Positions 16,372-25,161 are shown, counted from the first letter of the stretch. The stretch is DNA of 49,963 nucleotides from Pseudomonadota bacterium (GCA_019351895.1 JABBOH010000017.1:1-49963), one strand, 5' to 3'. Notes: a model not told the origin generated them from the letters alone. Numbers and translations: made by a program.

Positions 16372-16986
16372 TCAGCGCGAGTAGAACTCGACGACGAGGT
16401 TTGGCTCCATCTGCACCGGGAAGGGTACATCCGCGAGTTTCGGCGCGCGGAGGTAGCGGCCCTTCATCGCGCGATGGTCCACCTCGATATACTCCGGAAT
16501 ATCGCGCTCGCCGCTCTGCGCGGCGTCCAGCACCACGGCAAGCTGCTTGGACTTGTCCCGCACCTCGATCACGTCGTCATTCGCGACGAGGTAGGAGGCG
16601 ATGTTCACCCGCCGGCCATTCACCAGCAGATGCCCGTGGGACACGAACTGCCGCGCCGCGAAAGGGGTGACCGCGAATTTCATGCGGTAGATGACGGTGT
16701 CGAGCCGGCGCTCCAGCAACTCGATGAGGTTCTCGCTGGTGTCGCCCTTACGGCGCACAGCCTCCTCATAGTATTTGCGGAACTGCTTCTCGCTGATGTT
16801 GCCGTAGTAGAACTTGAGCTTCTGCTTGGCCATCAGCTGCACGCCGTAGTCCGTCGGCTTCTTGCGGCGCTGACCGTGCTGGCCGGGACCGTAATCGCGC
16901 TTGGATATGGGCGACTTGGCGCGGCCCCACAGGTTCACACCGAGGCGGCGGTTGACTTTATACTTGCTCTCGAGGCGCTTGGTCAT
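16372..16986 (-). CDS. rpsD: 30S ribosomal protein S4
   Basis: 204-residue S4, the 16S rRNA-binding assembly protein that also shapes the mRNA entry channel. It starts [21 protein letters not shown] and shows [26 protein letters not shown] and the S4 RNA-binding motif [12 protein letters not shown]...[22 protein letters not shown] 16986 is preceded by AAGGAG with ideal spacing. The frame stays open upstream but that part lies in the leader. In these bacteria rpsD is often monocistronic; here it has its own promoter (17172-17200) and terminator. Confidence 0.97.
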   Translation of the reverse strand: MTKRLESKYKVNRRLGVNLWGRAKSPISKRDYGPGQHGQRRKKPTDYGVQLMAKQKLKFYYGNISEKQFRKYYEEAVRRKGDTSENLIELLERRLDTVIYRMKFAVTPFAARQFVSHGHLLVNGRRVNIASYLVANDDVIEVRDKSKQLAVVLDAAQSGERDIPEYIEVDHRAMKGRYLRAPKLADVPFPVQMEPNLVVEFYSR

Positions 16987-17171
16987 GCGCGGCTCCTTCT
17001 CGTATGGCGCCAGTAGTCCATCCCGGCCCCCGACGATCGATGAGCGATCGGAGACAGCGAAAAGGCGGCAGAGCCCGGCCAAACTGGCAGGCACCGTCGC
17101 CTGGAATCGCTTTGGGTGGCGGGGCGGTCCTCGGAAGGCCTCGGATCGTCCACGTTCCCGGCAATGGCGGG

Positions 17172-17200
17172 CTTCTAGGGGCCGCCTCACGCGCTGTCAA
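17172..17200 (-). promoter_or_regulatory. sigma-70-type promoter of rpsD
   Basis: On the minus strand a full TTGACA -35 (17195-17200), a 17-bp spacer and TAGAAG -10 (17172-17177) lie about 185 bp upstream of the rpsD ATG, in the gap after pyrE. The long leader leaves room for autoregulation by S4, which I cannot show. Confidence 0.6.
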
Positions 17201-17237
17201 ACGGCGGCAGCCATGCGCGGCCGCCGGTGAGGCCGGG

Positions 17238-17969
17238 TCAGGCCTCCTCCGGCTTGCCCTTGTTCGAGGTGGCGCCGCCCCGCGCCGCCGACCATGCGGC
17301 CGGTGCCTCGAGAAAGCGGTGGACCTCGGCCATGGCAGCCTCCGGGAAGTAGGGGCGCTCGCGGCAGGCCTCCAGCACGTCCCACCAGGTTGCCAGGTAG
17401 TGGAGCGCGATGTCGTTCTCCGCCAGCGTCTCCAGGCTGCCGTCGAAGACGCCGTAGAAGAACACCACGAAGGCGTGGTGGCAGATGGCGCCGGCCTCGC
17501 GCAGCGAATGGGCGAAGCGGATCTTGGACTGGCCGTCGGTCGTCAGATCCTCGACCAGCAGCGTCTGCTTCCCCTCGGGCACGTCGCCTTCAATGAGGGC
17601 GTTGCGGCCGAAGCCCTTGGGCTTCTTTCGCACATAGGCCATCGGGAGGCCCATCCGGTCCGAAATCCACGCGGCATAGGGGATGCCGGCGGTCTCGCCG
17701 CCGGCGATGGCCTCGATTGTCTCATAACCGATATGGCGCTGGATCTTCTCGACCGCGAGCTGGCAGATCCGGGCGCGCGCCTGCGGGAAATAGATGATCC
17801 GGCGGCAGTCGATATAGACGGGAGACTTCCAGCCCGACGTGAAGGTGTAGGGCTCTTCCGGCCGGAAGTTGATGGCCTTGATCTCGAGCAGGATCCGGGC
17901 CGCCGTCATCGCCGCGTCACGGTCCCAATCGCTGGCATGGCCGGCGAGCTTGCGGGAAAGCGCCGTCAT
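17238..17969 (-). CDS. pyrE: orotate phosphoribosyltransferase
   Basis: Converts orotate and PRPP to OMP in pyrimidine synthesis. 243 residues from ATG 17969, which has GGAGCAGAGA in front; an upstream in-frame ATG at 18026 lacks a ribosome site. FTSGWKSPVYIDCRR binds orotate/PRPP. GGETAGIPYAAWIS and AYVRKKPKGFG (catalytic-loop lysines) follow, then the PRPP signature TLLVEDLTTDGQSKI (136-150). The C-terminus is longer than in short PyrE proteins, as in other Rhodospirillales forms. It reads toward rpsD in the same direction, separated by 251 bp that contain the rpsD promoter. Confidence 0.95.
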   Translation of the reverse strand: MTALSRKLAGHASDWDRDAAMTAARILLEIKAINFRPEEPYTFTSGWKSPVYIDCRRIIYFPQARARICQLAVEKIQRHIGYETIEAIAGGETAGIPYAAWISDRMGLPMAYVRKKPKGFGRNALIEGDVPEGKQTLLVEDLTTDGQSKIRFAHSLREAGAICHHAFVVFFYGVFDGSLETLAENDIALHYLATWWDVLEACRERPYFPEAAMAEVHRFLEAPAAWSAARGGATSNKGKPEEA

Positions 17970-18154
17970 TCTCTGCTCCGTCTCATGGGGAGCGGCGACT
18001 TCTAACGTATTGGCCGCCGGCCGCAAGGCACAGCGGAAGTGCTAGCTTGCGTTGCCTTGAATGAAGGGTCACATGGCGGTAGAGCATGACACGAGGCTGT
18101 CGTCCGCGCCGCGGGCGGCTCGGCGCGGTTTTGGCAAGCAGGAGCTTTTGCAGG

Positions 18155-18394
18155 ATGGGGCGTGAGTCCAGCACAATCGCTCGCCGTTGTGAGCGCGCTG
18201 TCGTCACCGCGTATCGGGAGCTTCGCGTCCACGGGAACGGGGACCTGGAATCCTTCCGGGCCTGCACCACGCTCTATCGCATCCATCATCCGGAATCCTC
18301 CATCGACGAGGCTCGGCGCCTCGTCGCCGAATGGATCGACCATCACGTCGTACGTGCGGATAAAGGCCCGACACCCGGCTGCGACTGCGACTGA
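18155..18394 (+). CDS. small conserved-looking hypothetical protein
   Basis: 79 residues from ATG 18155 with GGAG 12 bp upstream. The protein (MGRESSTIARRCERAVVTAYRELR...) is predicted soluble and mostly helical, with a hydrophobic-charged pattern and a Cys/Asp end (TPGCDCD). High GC3 and a natural composition argue that it is coding. It lies divergent from pyrE and 48 bp before the glycerophosphodiesterase gene, with which it may be cotranscribed. I do not recognise a family. Confidence 0.55.
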   Translation: MGRESSTIARRCERAVVTAYRELRVHGNGDLESFRACTTLYRIHHPESSIDEARRLVAEWIDHHVVRADKGPTPGCDCD

Positions 18395-18442
18395 CGCCAC
18401 CGTGCCCGGAGGGCGTCCGCGCCTTATGGCCGCCGGCCGCTG

Positions 18443-19306
18443 ATGGCGCAGCCTTTCGAGTTGCATGGCCATCGCGGCGCGCGTGGTCTGTTCCCGGAGA
18501 ACACCATCCCCGGATTTCGCGGCGCGCTCGGCCTTGGAGTGACCGCGCTCGAGATGGACGTGGCGCTGACGGCGGACGGCGTCGTCGTCCTCAGCCATGA
18601 TCCGATCCTCGATCCCGCTCTGACGCGCGATCCCGAGGGTTGCTGGCTGGAGCCCCCGGGGCCCATGCTGCGCGACCTCGATGCGGCCACGGTCGCGCGC
18701 TTCGACGTGGGGCGCGTCCGGCCCGGCACGGCGCAGGCGGCGGCCTTTCCCGAGCAACTGGGGCTGGACCATGTGCGGCTGCCCCGCCTCGACGAGGTGG
18801 CCGCCCTGGAGCCCAGGGCGATGCTCGCGATCGAACTCAAGACCTTCCCCGATCACCCGGACCGGACGGTTTCGCCGGAGGCCATGGCCGATGCGGTTCT
18901 GGCAGTGCTGGATGCGGCGGGTGCCGTGGGGCGGGCGCGTATCATCTCCTTCGACTGGCGCGGGCTGCGCTATCTGCGCCGCATCCGCCCGTCGCTCAGC
19001 CTCGGCTATCTGACCGATGCCGAGACGGTCGCGGCGGCTCGCCTTTGGTGGGACGGTTCTTCGCCCGAAGATTTTGGCGGCTCAGTGCCCCGGGCCGTTG
19101 CGGCCGAGGGCGGCGCTGTCTGGGGACCCGATCATGCGACGCTGACGCGCGCGCAGGTGGAGGAGGCGGCGACACTGGGGCTGCTGGTCAACCCCTGGAC
19201 GGTGAACGAGGCCGCCGACATGGCCCGGCTGATCGATTGGGGCGTCGGTGCGCTGACCACGGATTATCCGGATCGGGCGCGCGCGGTCATCCCGGGCGCG
19301 CCCTGA
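18443..19306 (+). CDS. glycerophosphodiester phosphodiesterase
   Basis: 287-residue GDPD-family TIM-barrel enzyme that splits glycerophosphodiesters into glycerol-3-phosphate and an alcohol. The active-site signature is intact: HGHRGARGLFPENT (His10, Arg11, Glu19), metal ligands Glu37 and Asp39 in ALEMDV, the general acid/base His52 in LSHD, and MLAIELKTFPDHPDRTV supplying the third Glu. No signal peptide, so cytoplasmic, as in UgpQ. It converges with gltA, with 13 bp between stops. A role in recycling membrane lipid head groups is the usual one. Confidence 0.92.
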   Translation: MAQPFELHGHRGARGLFPENTIPGFRGALGLGVTALEMDVALTADGVVVLSHDPILDPALTRDPEGCWLEPPGPMLRDLDAATVARFDVGRVRPGTAQAAAFPEQLGLDHVRLPRLDEVAALEPRAMLAIELKTFPDHPDRTVSPEAMADAVLAVLDAAGAVGRARIISFDWRGLRYLRRIRPSLSLGYLTDAETVAAARLWWDGSSPEDFGGSVPRAVAAEGGAVWGPDHATLTRAQVEEAATLGLLVNPWTVNEAADMARLIDWGVGALTTDYPDRARAVIPGAP

Positions 19307-19319
19307 TCTCAGGGCCGGC

Positions 19320-20627
19320 TTAGCCGCGCTCGCTCGCCGGCACGTAGTCCCGCTGCGGGGCGCCGGTGTAGATCTGGCGGGGCCGCCCGATGCGGTTCGC
19401 CGGGTCTTCCACCATCTCCTTCCACTGGCTGATCCAGCCCACGGTGCGCGCCACCGCGAATAGCACCGTGAACATGCTCGTCGGGAAGCCCATCGCCTTC
19501 AGGATGATGCCCGAATAGAAATCGACATTCGGGTAGAGCTTGCGCTCAACGAAATAGGGGTCGGTGGTGGCGATGTGCTCCAACTCCATCGCGAGGTCGA
19601 GTAAGGGCTCGTCGCGGATGCCGAGTTCGTTCAGCACCTCGTGGCAGGTCCGCTCCATGATCTTCGCGCGCGGATCGTAGTTGCGATAGACGCGGTGGCC
19701 GAATCCCATCAGCCGGATGTGGCTCGTCTTGTCCTTCACCTTGGCGATGAACTCGGGGATGTTGTCCTTGTGCCCGATCTCGCCGAGCATCTTGAGCACT
19801 GCCTCGTTGGCGCCGCCATGCGCGGGACCCCAAAGAGAGGCGATGCCCGCCGCGATGCACGCGAAGGGATTGGCGCCGGTCGAACCCGCAAGGCGCACGG
19901 TGCTGGTGGATGCGTTTTGCTCGTGATCGGCGTGCAGGATCAGGATGCGGTCCATCGCGCGGGCGAGGATCGGATTGACAACGTAATCCTCCGCCGGCAC
20001 GGCGTTCATCATGTAGAGGAAATTCGCCGCGTATCCCAGGTCGTTGCGCGGATACATGAAGGGCTGGCCGATGGAATATTTGTAGGCCCAGGCGGCGATC
20101 GTCGGCAGCTTCGCGATCAGGCGGAAGGCGCTGATGCGGCGATGCTCGGGGTTATTGATGTCAAGGCTGTCGTGGTAGAAGGCCGATAGCGCGCCGACGA
20201 CGCCGCAGAGGACCGCCATGGGATGCGCGTCGCGGCGGAAGCCCTGGAAGAAGCTGCGCAGCTGCTCATGCACCATGGTGTGGTGCGTGACGCCTTTGTG
20301 AAAATCTTCCATCTCCGCCGCGTTCGGCAACTCGCCGTTAACCAGGAGATAGGCGACTTCCAGAAAATTCGAATTCTCGGCCAACTGCTCGATGGGATAG
20401 CCGCGATGCAGCAGCACGCCCTCGTCGCCGTCGATATAGGTGATCTTGCTGTCGCAGGCGGCGGTGCCGCCGTATCCCGGGTCGAAGGTAAAAATTCCGA
20501 GGTCGCTGTAAAGCTTGCGGATGTCCGCGACCGGCGGCCCGAGGGTGCCATGAAGCAGCGGAAGGGTGGCGCTTCGGTTCGAGCCCTCCCACGAGACCGT
20601 CACCGCGTCCTTGGCCGTGTCGCTCAT
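19320..20627 (-). CDS. gltA: citrate synthase (type II, hexameric form)
   Basis: 435-residue citrate synthase, entry enzyme of the TCA cycle. Active-site residues are in place by comparison with the E. coli enzyme: His235 in [10 protein letters not shown], His270 in [11 protein letters not shown], His311 in [14 protein letters not shown] and Asp369 in NVDFYSG. The N-terminal beta-strand domain ([25 protein letters not shown]) is that of the NADH-regulated Gram-negative type. ATG 20627 was chosen because AAGGGCGG lies just before it; an ATG at 20642 would add MKGGG. A possible promoter lies at 20717-20745. Confidence 0.97.
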   Translation of the reverse strand: MSDTAKDAVTVSWEGSNRSATLPLLHGTLGPPVADIRKLYSDLGIFTFDPGYGGTAACDSKITYIDGDEGVLLHRGYPIEQLAENSNFLEVAYLLVNGELPNAAEMEDFHKGVTHHTMVHEQLRSFFQGFRRDAHPMAVLCGVVGALSAFYHDSLDINNPEHRRISAFRLIAKLPTIAAWAYKYSIGQPFMYPRNDLGYAANFLYMMNAVPAEDYVVNPILARAMDRILILHADHEQNASTSTVRLAGSTGANPFACIAAGIASLWGPAHGGANEAVLKMLGEIGHKDNIPEFIAKVKDKTSHIRLMGFGHRVYRNYDPRAKIMERTCHEVLNELGIRDEPLLDLAMELEHIATTDPYFVERKLYPNVDFYSGIILKAMGFPTSMFTVLFAVARTVGWISQWKEMVEDPANRIGRPRQIYTGAPQRDYVPASERG

Positions 20628-20716
20628 TCCGCCGCCCTTCATGCTTCAGGTTGTGCATGTAACCGGCGCCTCGGGGGCGGGAACACGCCACCGTGGGGCC
20701 GGGTCCGAGAGCCCCG

Positions 20717-20745
20717 TACATAGGGGGCACCACTAATCCTGGCAA
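20717..20745 (-). promoter_or_regulatory. possible gltA promoter
   Basis: Minus-strand TTGCCA (-35, 20740-20745), 17-bp spacer, TATGTA (-10, 20717-20722), about 90 bp upstream of the gltA start. The -35 matches at 5 of 6 positions, the -10 only weakly. No other candidate in the gap looks better. Confidence 0.4.
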
Positions 20746-20820
20746 CGTTCGCGGTTGCAGCATAGGGGCGCATCCGGGGCAGGACAACTCGCGCGCTCAG
20801 CCGGAAGAGACGTTGCTTCG

Positions 20821-22425
20821 TCAGAAGGGATTATGCCGGACGAGCTTCCGCCAAGCCTGCATCACGGCCTCCCGGCTGTCTCGGGCATGACCGATGCCAT
20901 AGCCGCGAATGAGGCCGATGGCCTCGGCGGCCAGAAGCTCATCCGCGTTGCCCGAGGGCTCGGAGCGCAGACTGCGCACCAGTTCGGTCGCGACCGCGCC
21001 ATCGTTCAGCAGCCCCATGCTCGCCTGCGCGTTGGTCAGACGCTTGATCAGCCGCCGGCCGCTTTTGCCGGGGACGAGGTCCTGGAACATCTCCGCCTGA
21101 TAGCGCAGCTTCTTGCACTTGATGCGAAGCCCATGCAGCTCGGGCGCCGGCATGTCGAGAAGCTCCCGCGTCGGCCGTGCCGTCTTCTTCCAGCGATGCT
21201 CGAGGCATCTGATGGTGTAGGGTCCGATCAGATCGGGCTGCGCCTCAGCCTCGGGCGCCGCCTCGATTGCCGGTTCGGCGGCGGGCGCACCCTCCACGGT
21301 CGCCAGCGCGGCAGTCGTATCGTCGTGCGACACCGCCGCCTGATCCGCCACGACCCAGTCGTGCCCAAGTCCAAGGCCGACGAGCCGCCAGGCCAGATCC
21401 CGATAGGCCGGGCTCCGCAGCCACTCGATGAGCCTCTGATAGGCCGCCTCGCGGCGGACCTCGGCGGCCTTTCTGAGCCAGCCGGTCACCACATCGTCGT
21501 CGTCGAGGCTGCGGGCGATGGGATCGACGGTTTCCGAGAGGAACACGTCCCAGTCGCGGGCGGGCCCCAGAACCTCCTTGAGTTCCGCGAGCGGCGGCTT
21601 CAGCGCCATCTCGATGTCGCGCAGGATCGGTCGGAAGGCGAGCATCAGCGCGCGTATCCGGCGCAGCGTCACCCGCGCCTGATGCACCGGCTCGGTGCCC
21701 GCGCGGGATTGGATCTGCTCCAACCGCGCGAGAAACGTCGAGACAAAGCCGGAGATGAGGACGGCGAGCGCCGTGTCGGTCGGCATGTCGGGATCGAGCG
21801 CCGGCACCGGGGGCGGCCGAAGCTTGGCGCCGCCGCGTTGCAAGGCGTCCAGTGGGAGGGTGGTGAGACTCGGTGTCACGGGCAAGTCGCGAGCCAGCCG
21901 TTGCGCCAGCGCCAGCGCCTCCGGCAACGGACCCTCGATTTCCGCCCGCATCAGGCTGCGTGCGCCGCTTTCCGCGCCGAAAGCGTCGATCCCGGTGAGC
22001 GTGCCGCTCATGATGCGGCACTCGATCTGCTGGCCGTCGAGGGTGAGGCCGAGACGGCGCAACTCCCCGGTGAAGCGCGCGATCGGCCGCAAGGGGCCGG
22101 GCAGGGCCTGTCCGAGCTTGGCTTCGAGACCCGCCGGATGAACCGACGAGGCGAGCACCGTCGACGGTGTTCCGGGCCGTCTCGGCCAGCCCATGCCGAG
22201 ACGCTCGGTCACCCAGAGCCCGGCGGACTCCACGAGAGAGAGGTCCTCGGCCGCCAGCCTGTGATCGGGCGTGTCGTGCCAGATCCGGTTTATGACACGT
22301 GCCCGGGGACGCCGCCCCTTCGGTCGCTTCAGCGCCGGGTGCTGCGCGAGGGCGACCGCAACCTCATACGGCCCGACAAGCTCAAGGATGACGGGATGAC
22401 GAGCCGAACTTCGATCTCTGGGCAT
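20821..22425 (-). CDS. CYTH-like/CHAD domain protein
   Basis: 534 residues. The C-terminal ~300 form a CHAD domain, the helical histidine-rich module linked to polyphosphate binding: VHQARVTLRRIRALMLAFRPIL at its start, LHGLRIKCKKLRYQAEMF in its second half. An Ala/Glu-rich linker (GAPAAEPAIEAAPEAEAQ) splits the CHAD halves. The N-terminal ~200 resemble a CYTH triphosphate-tunnel domain (HDTPDHRLAAEDLSLV, AEIEG), but the defining ExExK motif is not present; VILELVG stands at that place. So catalysis is doubtful and a binding role is more likely. ATG 22425 directly abuts the TGA of the SixA-like gene, giving a two-gene operon. Confidence 0.8.
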   Translation of the reverse strand: MPRDRSSARHPVILELVGPYEVAVALAQHPALKRPKGRRPRARVINRIWHDTPDHRLAAEDLSLVESAGLWVTERLGMGWPRRPGTPSTVLASSVHPAGLEAKLGQALPGPLRPIARFTGELRRLGLTLDGQQIECRIMSGTLTGIDAFGAESGARSLMRAEIEGPLPEALALAQRLARDLPVTPSLTTLPLDALQRGGAKLRPPPVPALDPDMPTDTALAVLISGFVSTFLARLEQIQSRAGTEPVHQARVTLRRIRALMLAFRPILRDIEMALKPPLAELKEVLGPARDWDVFLSETVDPIARSLDDDDVVTGWLRKAAEVRREAAYQRLIEWLRSPAYRDLAWRLVGLGLGHDWVVADQAAVSHDDTTAALATVEGAPAAEPAIEAAPEAEAQPDLIGPYTIRCLEHRWKKTARPTRELLDMPAPELHGLRIKCKKLRYQAEMFQDLVPGKSGRRLIKRLTNAQASMGLLNDGAVATELVRSLRSEPSGNADELLAAEAIGLIRGYGIGHARDSREAVMQAWRKLVRHNPF

Positions 22426-22956
22426 TCAGGTTGCTGCTTGCTGCAAGTCGGCCGGCGTGAGGAATCGTATCAGTCTCGCACCATCCGGCAGCGTCCGCCA
22501 TTCGCCCGCGACCGAGAATTCTGCGAGTGCCGCCGGCGGGAACCCGCGCGCGAGCCTCCGGCTTCCCGGACCGCCCAGCGTCATCCCATGCGCGCCCGTC
22601 AGCATCATCGCCAGATCGTGTAGGCCCGGATTGTGGGCGATCACCAGCACGCTGGTCGCGTCGGCGGCGAGTTCTGCCAGTTGGTCGAGGATCTGCCGGG
22701 GGCTTGCCAGGTAGAGTTCCGTCGAGCGCAGGACGCGCGGGTTGCCGGGCAGGGGCTCCATGAGTTCGAGGGTTTCCCGGGTCCGGCGAGCGGAGGATAC
22801 GAGCACCAGCTGCGGCGCGATGCCAAGCCGCTCGATCGTCGCGAGGATGGCGCGGGCCGCGCATCGGCCTTCGGGGTCAAGCGGGCGGTCGTGGTCGGTC
22901 AGGGCCGCATCCGCCCAACTGGACTTGGCGTGGCGCAGGAGAAGTAGCTGGCGCAT
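22426..22956 (-). CDS. SixA-like histidine phosphatase
   Basis: 176-residue phosphohistidine phosphatase-type enzyme of the histidine phosphatase (phosphoglycerate-mutase-like) superfamily. The nucleophile is His9 in LLLLRHAKSSW; the partner His108 is in VLVIAHNPG. SSARRTRETLELM carries the phosphate-binding arginines. SixA removes phosphate from His on phosphotransfer proteins in E. coli; the target here is unknown. It is the first gene of a pair with the CHAD protein, joined with no gap (TGA then ATG). SixA-like and CHAD genes are repeatedly neighbours in bacteria, as far as I recall. Confidence 0.85.
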   Translation of the reverse strand: MRQLLLLRHAKSSWADAALTDHDRPLDPEGRCAARAILATIERLGIAPQLVLVSSARRTRETLELMEPLPGNPRVLRSTELYLASPRQILDQLAELAADATSVLVIAHNPGLHDLAMMLTGAHGMTLGGPGSRRLARGFPPAALAEFSVAGEWRTLPDGARLIRFLTPADLQQAAT

Positions 22957-23240
22957 GGCGGCGACTCTGGCACGAAATGGGGTCGCTGTCGCCAGCCTCC
23001 TCGCTTGGCGGCGCGCAGGGCTTCACCCATTTGCGAAGAGACGCCTGCATCCGAACGGGAAGCGACCCGCTATCCTGTCCAGGCCAGCGGGTCGTGGTAG
23101 GGGGCGCGCCGGCGGAAGACGCGCCGGTTGCGCCGCCGTGGCGGGTCAGTGCATGCCTGTCGGGGCTTAACCATCCGCGTCCGGCGAGAGGCCGGCGCCA
23201 GCCCCGGCGCACGGGATGTTCCAGAGGGAGTGACTGCCTG
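22957..23240. other. 284-bp region upstream of two divergent units
   Basis: Separates the sixA start (minus) from the small ORF at 23241 (plus). It should hold both promoters. GC-rich, with short imperfect inverted repeats such as GCGCGCCGGCGG/GCGCCGG around 23102-23130, but no clear -35/-10 pair or RNA gene. Confidence 0.4.
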
Positions 23241-23333
23241 ATGAAGAAAGACGGACGCCGCATTTTCGGTGAGTGGGATGGATGCGCCTCCATGGCGGAC
23301 ACCGAGGCCCCCACTGCTGGGCTGGCTGGATGA
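23241..23333 (+). CDS. tiny ORF coupled to the DUF6134 gene
   Basis: 30-codon frame from ATG 23241 with a strong AGAGGGAG (23223-23230) ten bases upstream. It encodes a short charged peptide beginning MKKDGRRIFGEWDG. Its stop TGA (23331-23333) overlaps the start ATG of the next gene at 23330 (ATGA). The next gene lacks a ribosome site of its own, so this ORF may exist to deliver ribosomes. Alternatively it is chance and the next gene starts elsewhere. Confidence 0.35.
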   Translation: MKKDGRRIFGEWDGCASMADTEAPTAGLAG

Positions 23334-24028
23334 TCGGGGCGCGTGCAACGACCCCGGTCCGGGGCGTGTATGGGCGGCGCGCGGTGCTCGGGGCGGTTGT
23401 GGGCAGTGCCGGCTGGGCGTTGACGCCCTGGCGGGCGCTGGCGCAGAGCGTGCCCCCGGCGGGCCAACTGGCTTTCGACATTCTGCGCCGCGGCAGCCGC
23501 ATCGGCCAGGAGACGCTGACCTTCCGGCAGGCCGGTAACCGCCTCATCGTGGATGTGGAGGTCTCGATCCGCGTTACGATGGCGATGATCCCGATCTACC
23601 GGCTGCATCACCACGAGACGGAAACCTGGCAGGCGGGCCAGCTCCTCAGCTTCGCCGCGACCACCGAGAAGAACGGCTCGCAATACTATGCGCAGGGCTG
23701 GCGGGACGGCGAAGCGTTCATGGCCCGCGGCACGGCGTGCCCCAAAGCTTACGTCGCGCCCGCCCATGCCTTGCCGACCTCGCAGTGGAACCACAGGATG
23801 CTCAACGGCCCGATGATCAACACGGAGGATGCGAAGCTCATGCGTCCCGTGGTGACGGATCTGGGCTTTGCGGAGGTGCCGCTCGCGGATGGCGGCACTG
23901 TCCGGGCCCGGCACTACCGGGCCCGCGGCGACCTCCGGTTCGACACGTTTTTCAGCGAGAACTGGGAATGGGTGGGCTTGTCTTTTCATGCGCCAGACGG
24001 TTCGTTGGTGACCTATCGGAAGGCGTGA
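23330..24028 (+). CDS. DUF6134-type secreted protein
   Basis: 232 residues from ATG 23330. The N-terminus has a twin-arginine-like signal (GRRAVLGAVVGSAGWALTPWRALAQS). The mature part matches what I recall of the DUF6134 family: LAFDILRRGSRIGQETLTFRQ, IYRLHHHETETWQAGQLLSF, NGSQYYAQGWRDGEAF and ALPTSQWNHRMLNGPMINTEDAKL. The function of the family is not known to me. It begins in an ATGA overlap with the tiny ORF and is followed after 9 bp by the MBL-fold gene, so they form one operon. Confidence 0.75.
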   Translation: MIGARATTPVRGVYGRRAVLGAVVGSAGWALTPWRALAQSVPPAGQLAFDILRRGSRIGQETLTFRQAGNRLIVDVEVSIRVTMAMIPIYRLHHHETETWQAGQLLSFAATTEKNGSQYYAQGWRDGEAFMARGTACPKAYVAPAHALPTSQWNHRMLNGPMINTEDAKLMRPVVTDLGFAEVPLADGGTVRARHYRARGDLRFDTFFSENWEWVGLSFHAPDGSLVTYRKA

Positions 24029-24037
24029 GGAGCGGGC

Positions 24038-24703
24038 GTGGGCCAGTTGAAGATCGCGATCGAGCCGGTCACGCCGTTCCGCCAGAACTGCGCGATGATC
24101 TGGGACGACGAGACGATGCACGGCGTGGTCATCGACCCCGGCGGGGACGTGGACCAGCTGCTCGAGACGATCGGAACGCTCGGCCTCCACATCGACCGCA
24201 TTCTCCTGACCCACGGCCATATCGACCATGCCGGGGGCGCCGCGCGGCTGCGGGAGGAGTTGACGGCGCGCGAGGGCGCGCTCGTGCCGCTCTGGGGGCC
24301 CGATGAGCGCGACCGCTTCCTGCTCGATGGGCTGAAGACCACGGGGGAGGGCTACGGCATCACGGATGCGCGTCCCGTGACGCCGGATCGCTGGTTGCAC
24401 GAGGGCGACGCGGTGGAGATCGCAGGGCACAGCTTCGAGGTGCTGCACTGCCCAGGGCATACGCCGGGCCACATCGTCTTCATCGAGCGGCGACTCGGCT
24501 TCGGCATATTTGGCGATGTGCTGTTTCGTGGCTCGGTCGGACGCACGGATTTCCCCTACGCCAGCACGGCGGACCTGCTCACGGCGATCCGCACGAAGCT
24601 CATGGTGCTCGACGACCGGACGGTGTTCATCTGCGGTCACGGCGCGCGTTCGACCATCGGCGAGGAGCGGCGTGACAACCCCTTCATCGGAGAGCGGGCA
24701 TGA
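24038..24703 (+). CDS. MBL-fold metallo-hydrolase (glyoxalase II-like)
   Basis: 221-residue metallo-beta-lactamase-fold hydrolase from GTG 24038, with GAGGAGCG ahead. Metal-site residues: HGHIDH (His59, His61, Asp63, His64), CPGHTPGH, FGDVLFRGSVGRTDFP and ICGHG. The order and size resemble YcbL/GloB-like proteins that hydrolyse thioesters such as S-lactoylglutathione, but the substrate is not settled by sequence. The gene ends in an ATGA overlap with the cupin gene. Confidence 0.87.
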   Translation: MGQLKIAIEPVTPFRQNCAMIWDDETMHGVVIDPGGDVDQLLETIGTLGLHIDRILLTHGHIDHAGGAARLREELTAREGALVPLWGPDERDRFLLDGLKTTGEGYGITDARPVTPDRWLHEGDAVEIAGHSFEVLHCPGHTPGHIVFIERRLGFGIFGDVLFRGSVGRTDFPYASTADLLTAIRTKLMVLDDRTVFICGHGARSTIGEERRDNPFIGERA

Positions 24704-25161
24704 CGACGGGTCGCTGGCGCGAGGACGGCGTGCGGGTCATTCCCGGAGACCGGCTCGATGCCAATACGGCGCAGACGCCGGGCATGGAGCGGGCGGCGGC
24801 GATCAACGCCGCGCGTGTGGGCGCGCAAAAGATCTGGGCAGGCACGGTGAAGATCGCTCCCGACGCAAAGACGGGCGCACATCATCACGGCGATCTTGAA
24901 AGCGTCATCTACGTGCTGCGCGGCCGGGCGCGGATGCGGTGGGGCGATGCGCTGGAATTCGTCGCCGAAGCCGGCCCGGGGGACTTCATCTTCGTGCCGC
25001 CGTTCGTGCCGCATCAGGAGATCAACGCGGCCGCCGACGAGCCGCTGGAGTGCGTGCTCATGCGTAGCGGCGGCGAGGCGGTGGTTGTGAACCTCGACAT
25101 CGAGCCGGTCGAGAAGCCCGAGGCGGTCGCCTGGGTCGATCCCATCCATCGCCGCCCCTAG
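24700..25161 (+). CDS. cupin-domain protein
   Basis: 153-residue single-domain cupin. The two cupin motifs are GAHHHGDLESVIYVLRGRARM (metal-ligand His, His and Glu) and GPGDFIFVPPFVPHQEIN (second His). Such proteins are metal-dependent isomerases, dioxygenases or binding proteins; no specific activity can be assigned. It starts inside the stop of the MBL-fold gene (ATGA), so the two are translationally coupled and probably work on one pathway with the secreted DUF6134 protein. Confidence 0.85.
   Translation: MTTGRWREDGVRVIPGDRLDANTAQTPGMERAAAINAARVGAQKIWAGTVKIAPDAKTGAHHHGDLESVIYVLRGRARMRWGDALEFVAEAGPGDFIFVPPFVPHQEINAAADEPLECVLMRSGGEAVVVNLDIEPVEKPEAVAWVDPIHRRP

Noticed and set aside
20576-20730. 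tRNA or other structured RNA near the gltA start
   Set aside because: A GGTTCGAGCCC-like string lies within gltA coding sequence, and the GC-rich upstream stretch does not fold as a cloverleaf with acceptor and anticodon arms. No RNA gene is supported.
20755-22623. 622-codon plus-strand open frame
   Set aside because: Antisense to the CYTH/CHAD protein and sixA. Composition is that of a shadow frame.
22877-24640. 587-codon minus-strand open frame
   Set aside because: Antisense to the DUF6134-type and MBL-fold genes. Only the plus strand gives a signal peptide and the HGHIDH metal site.
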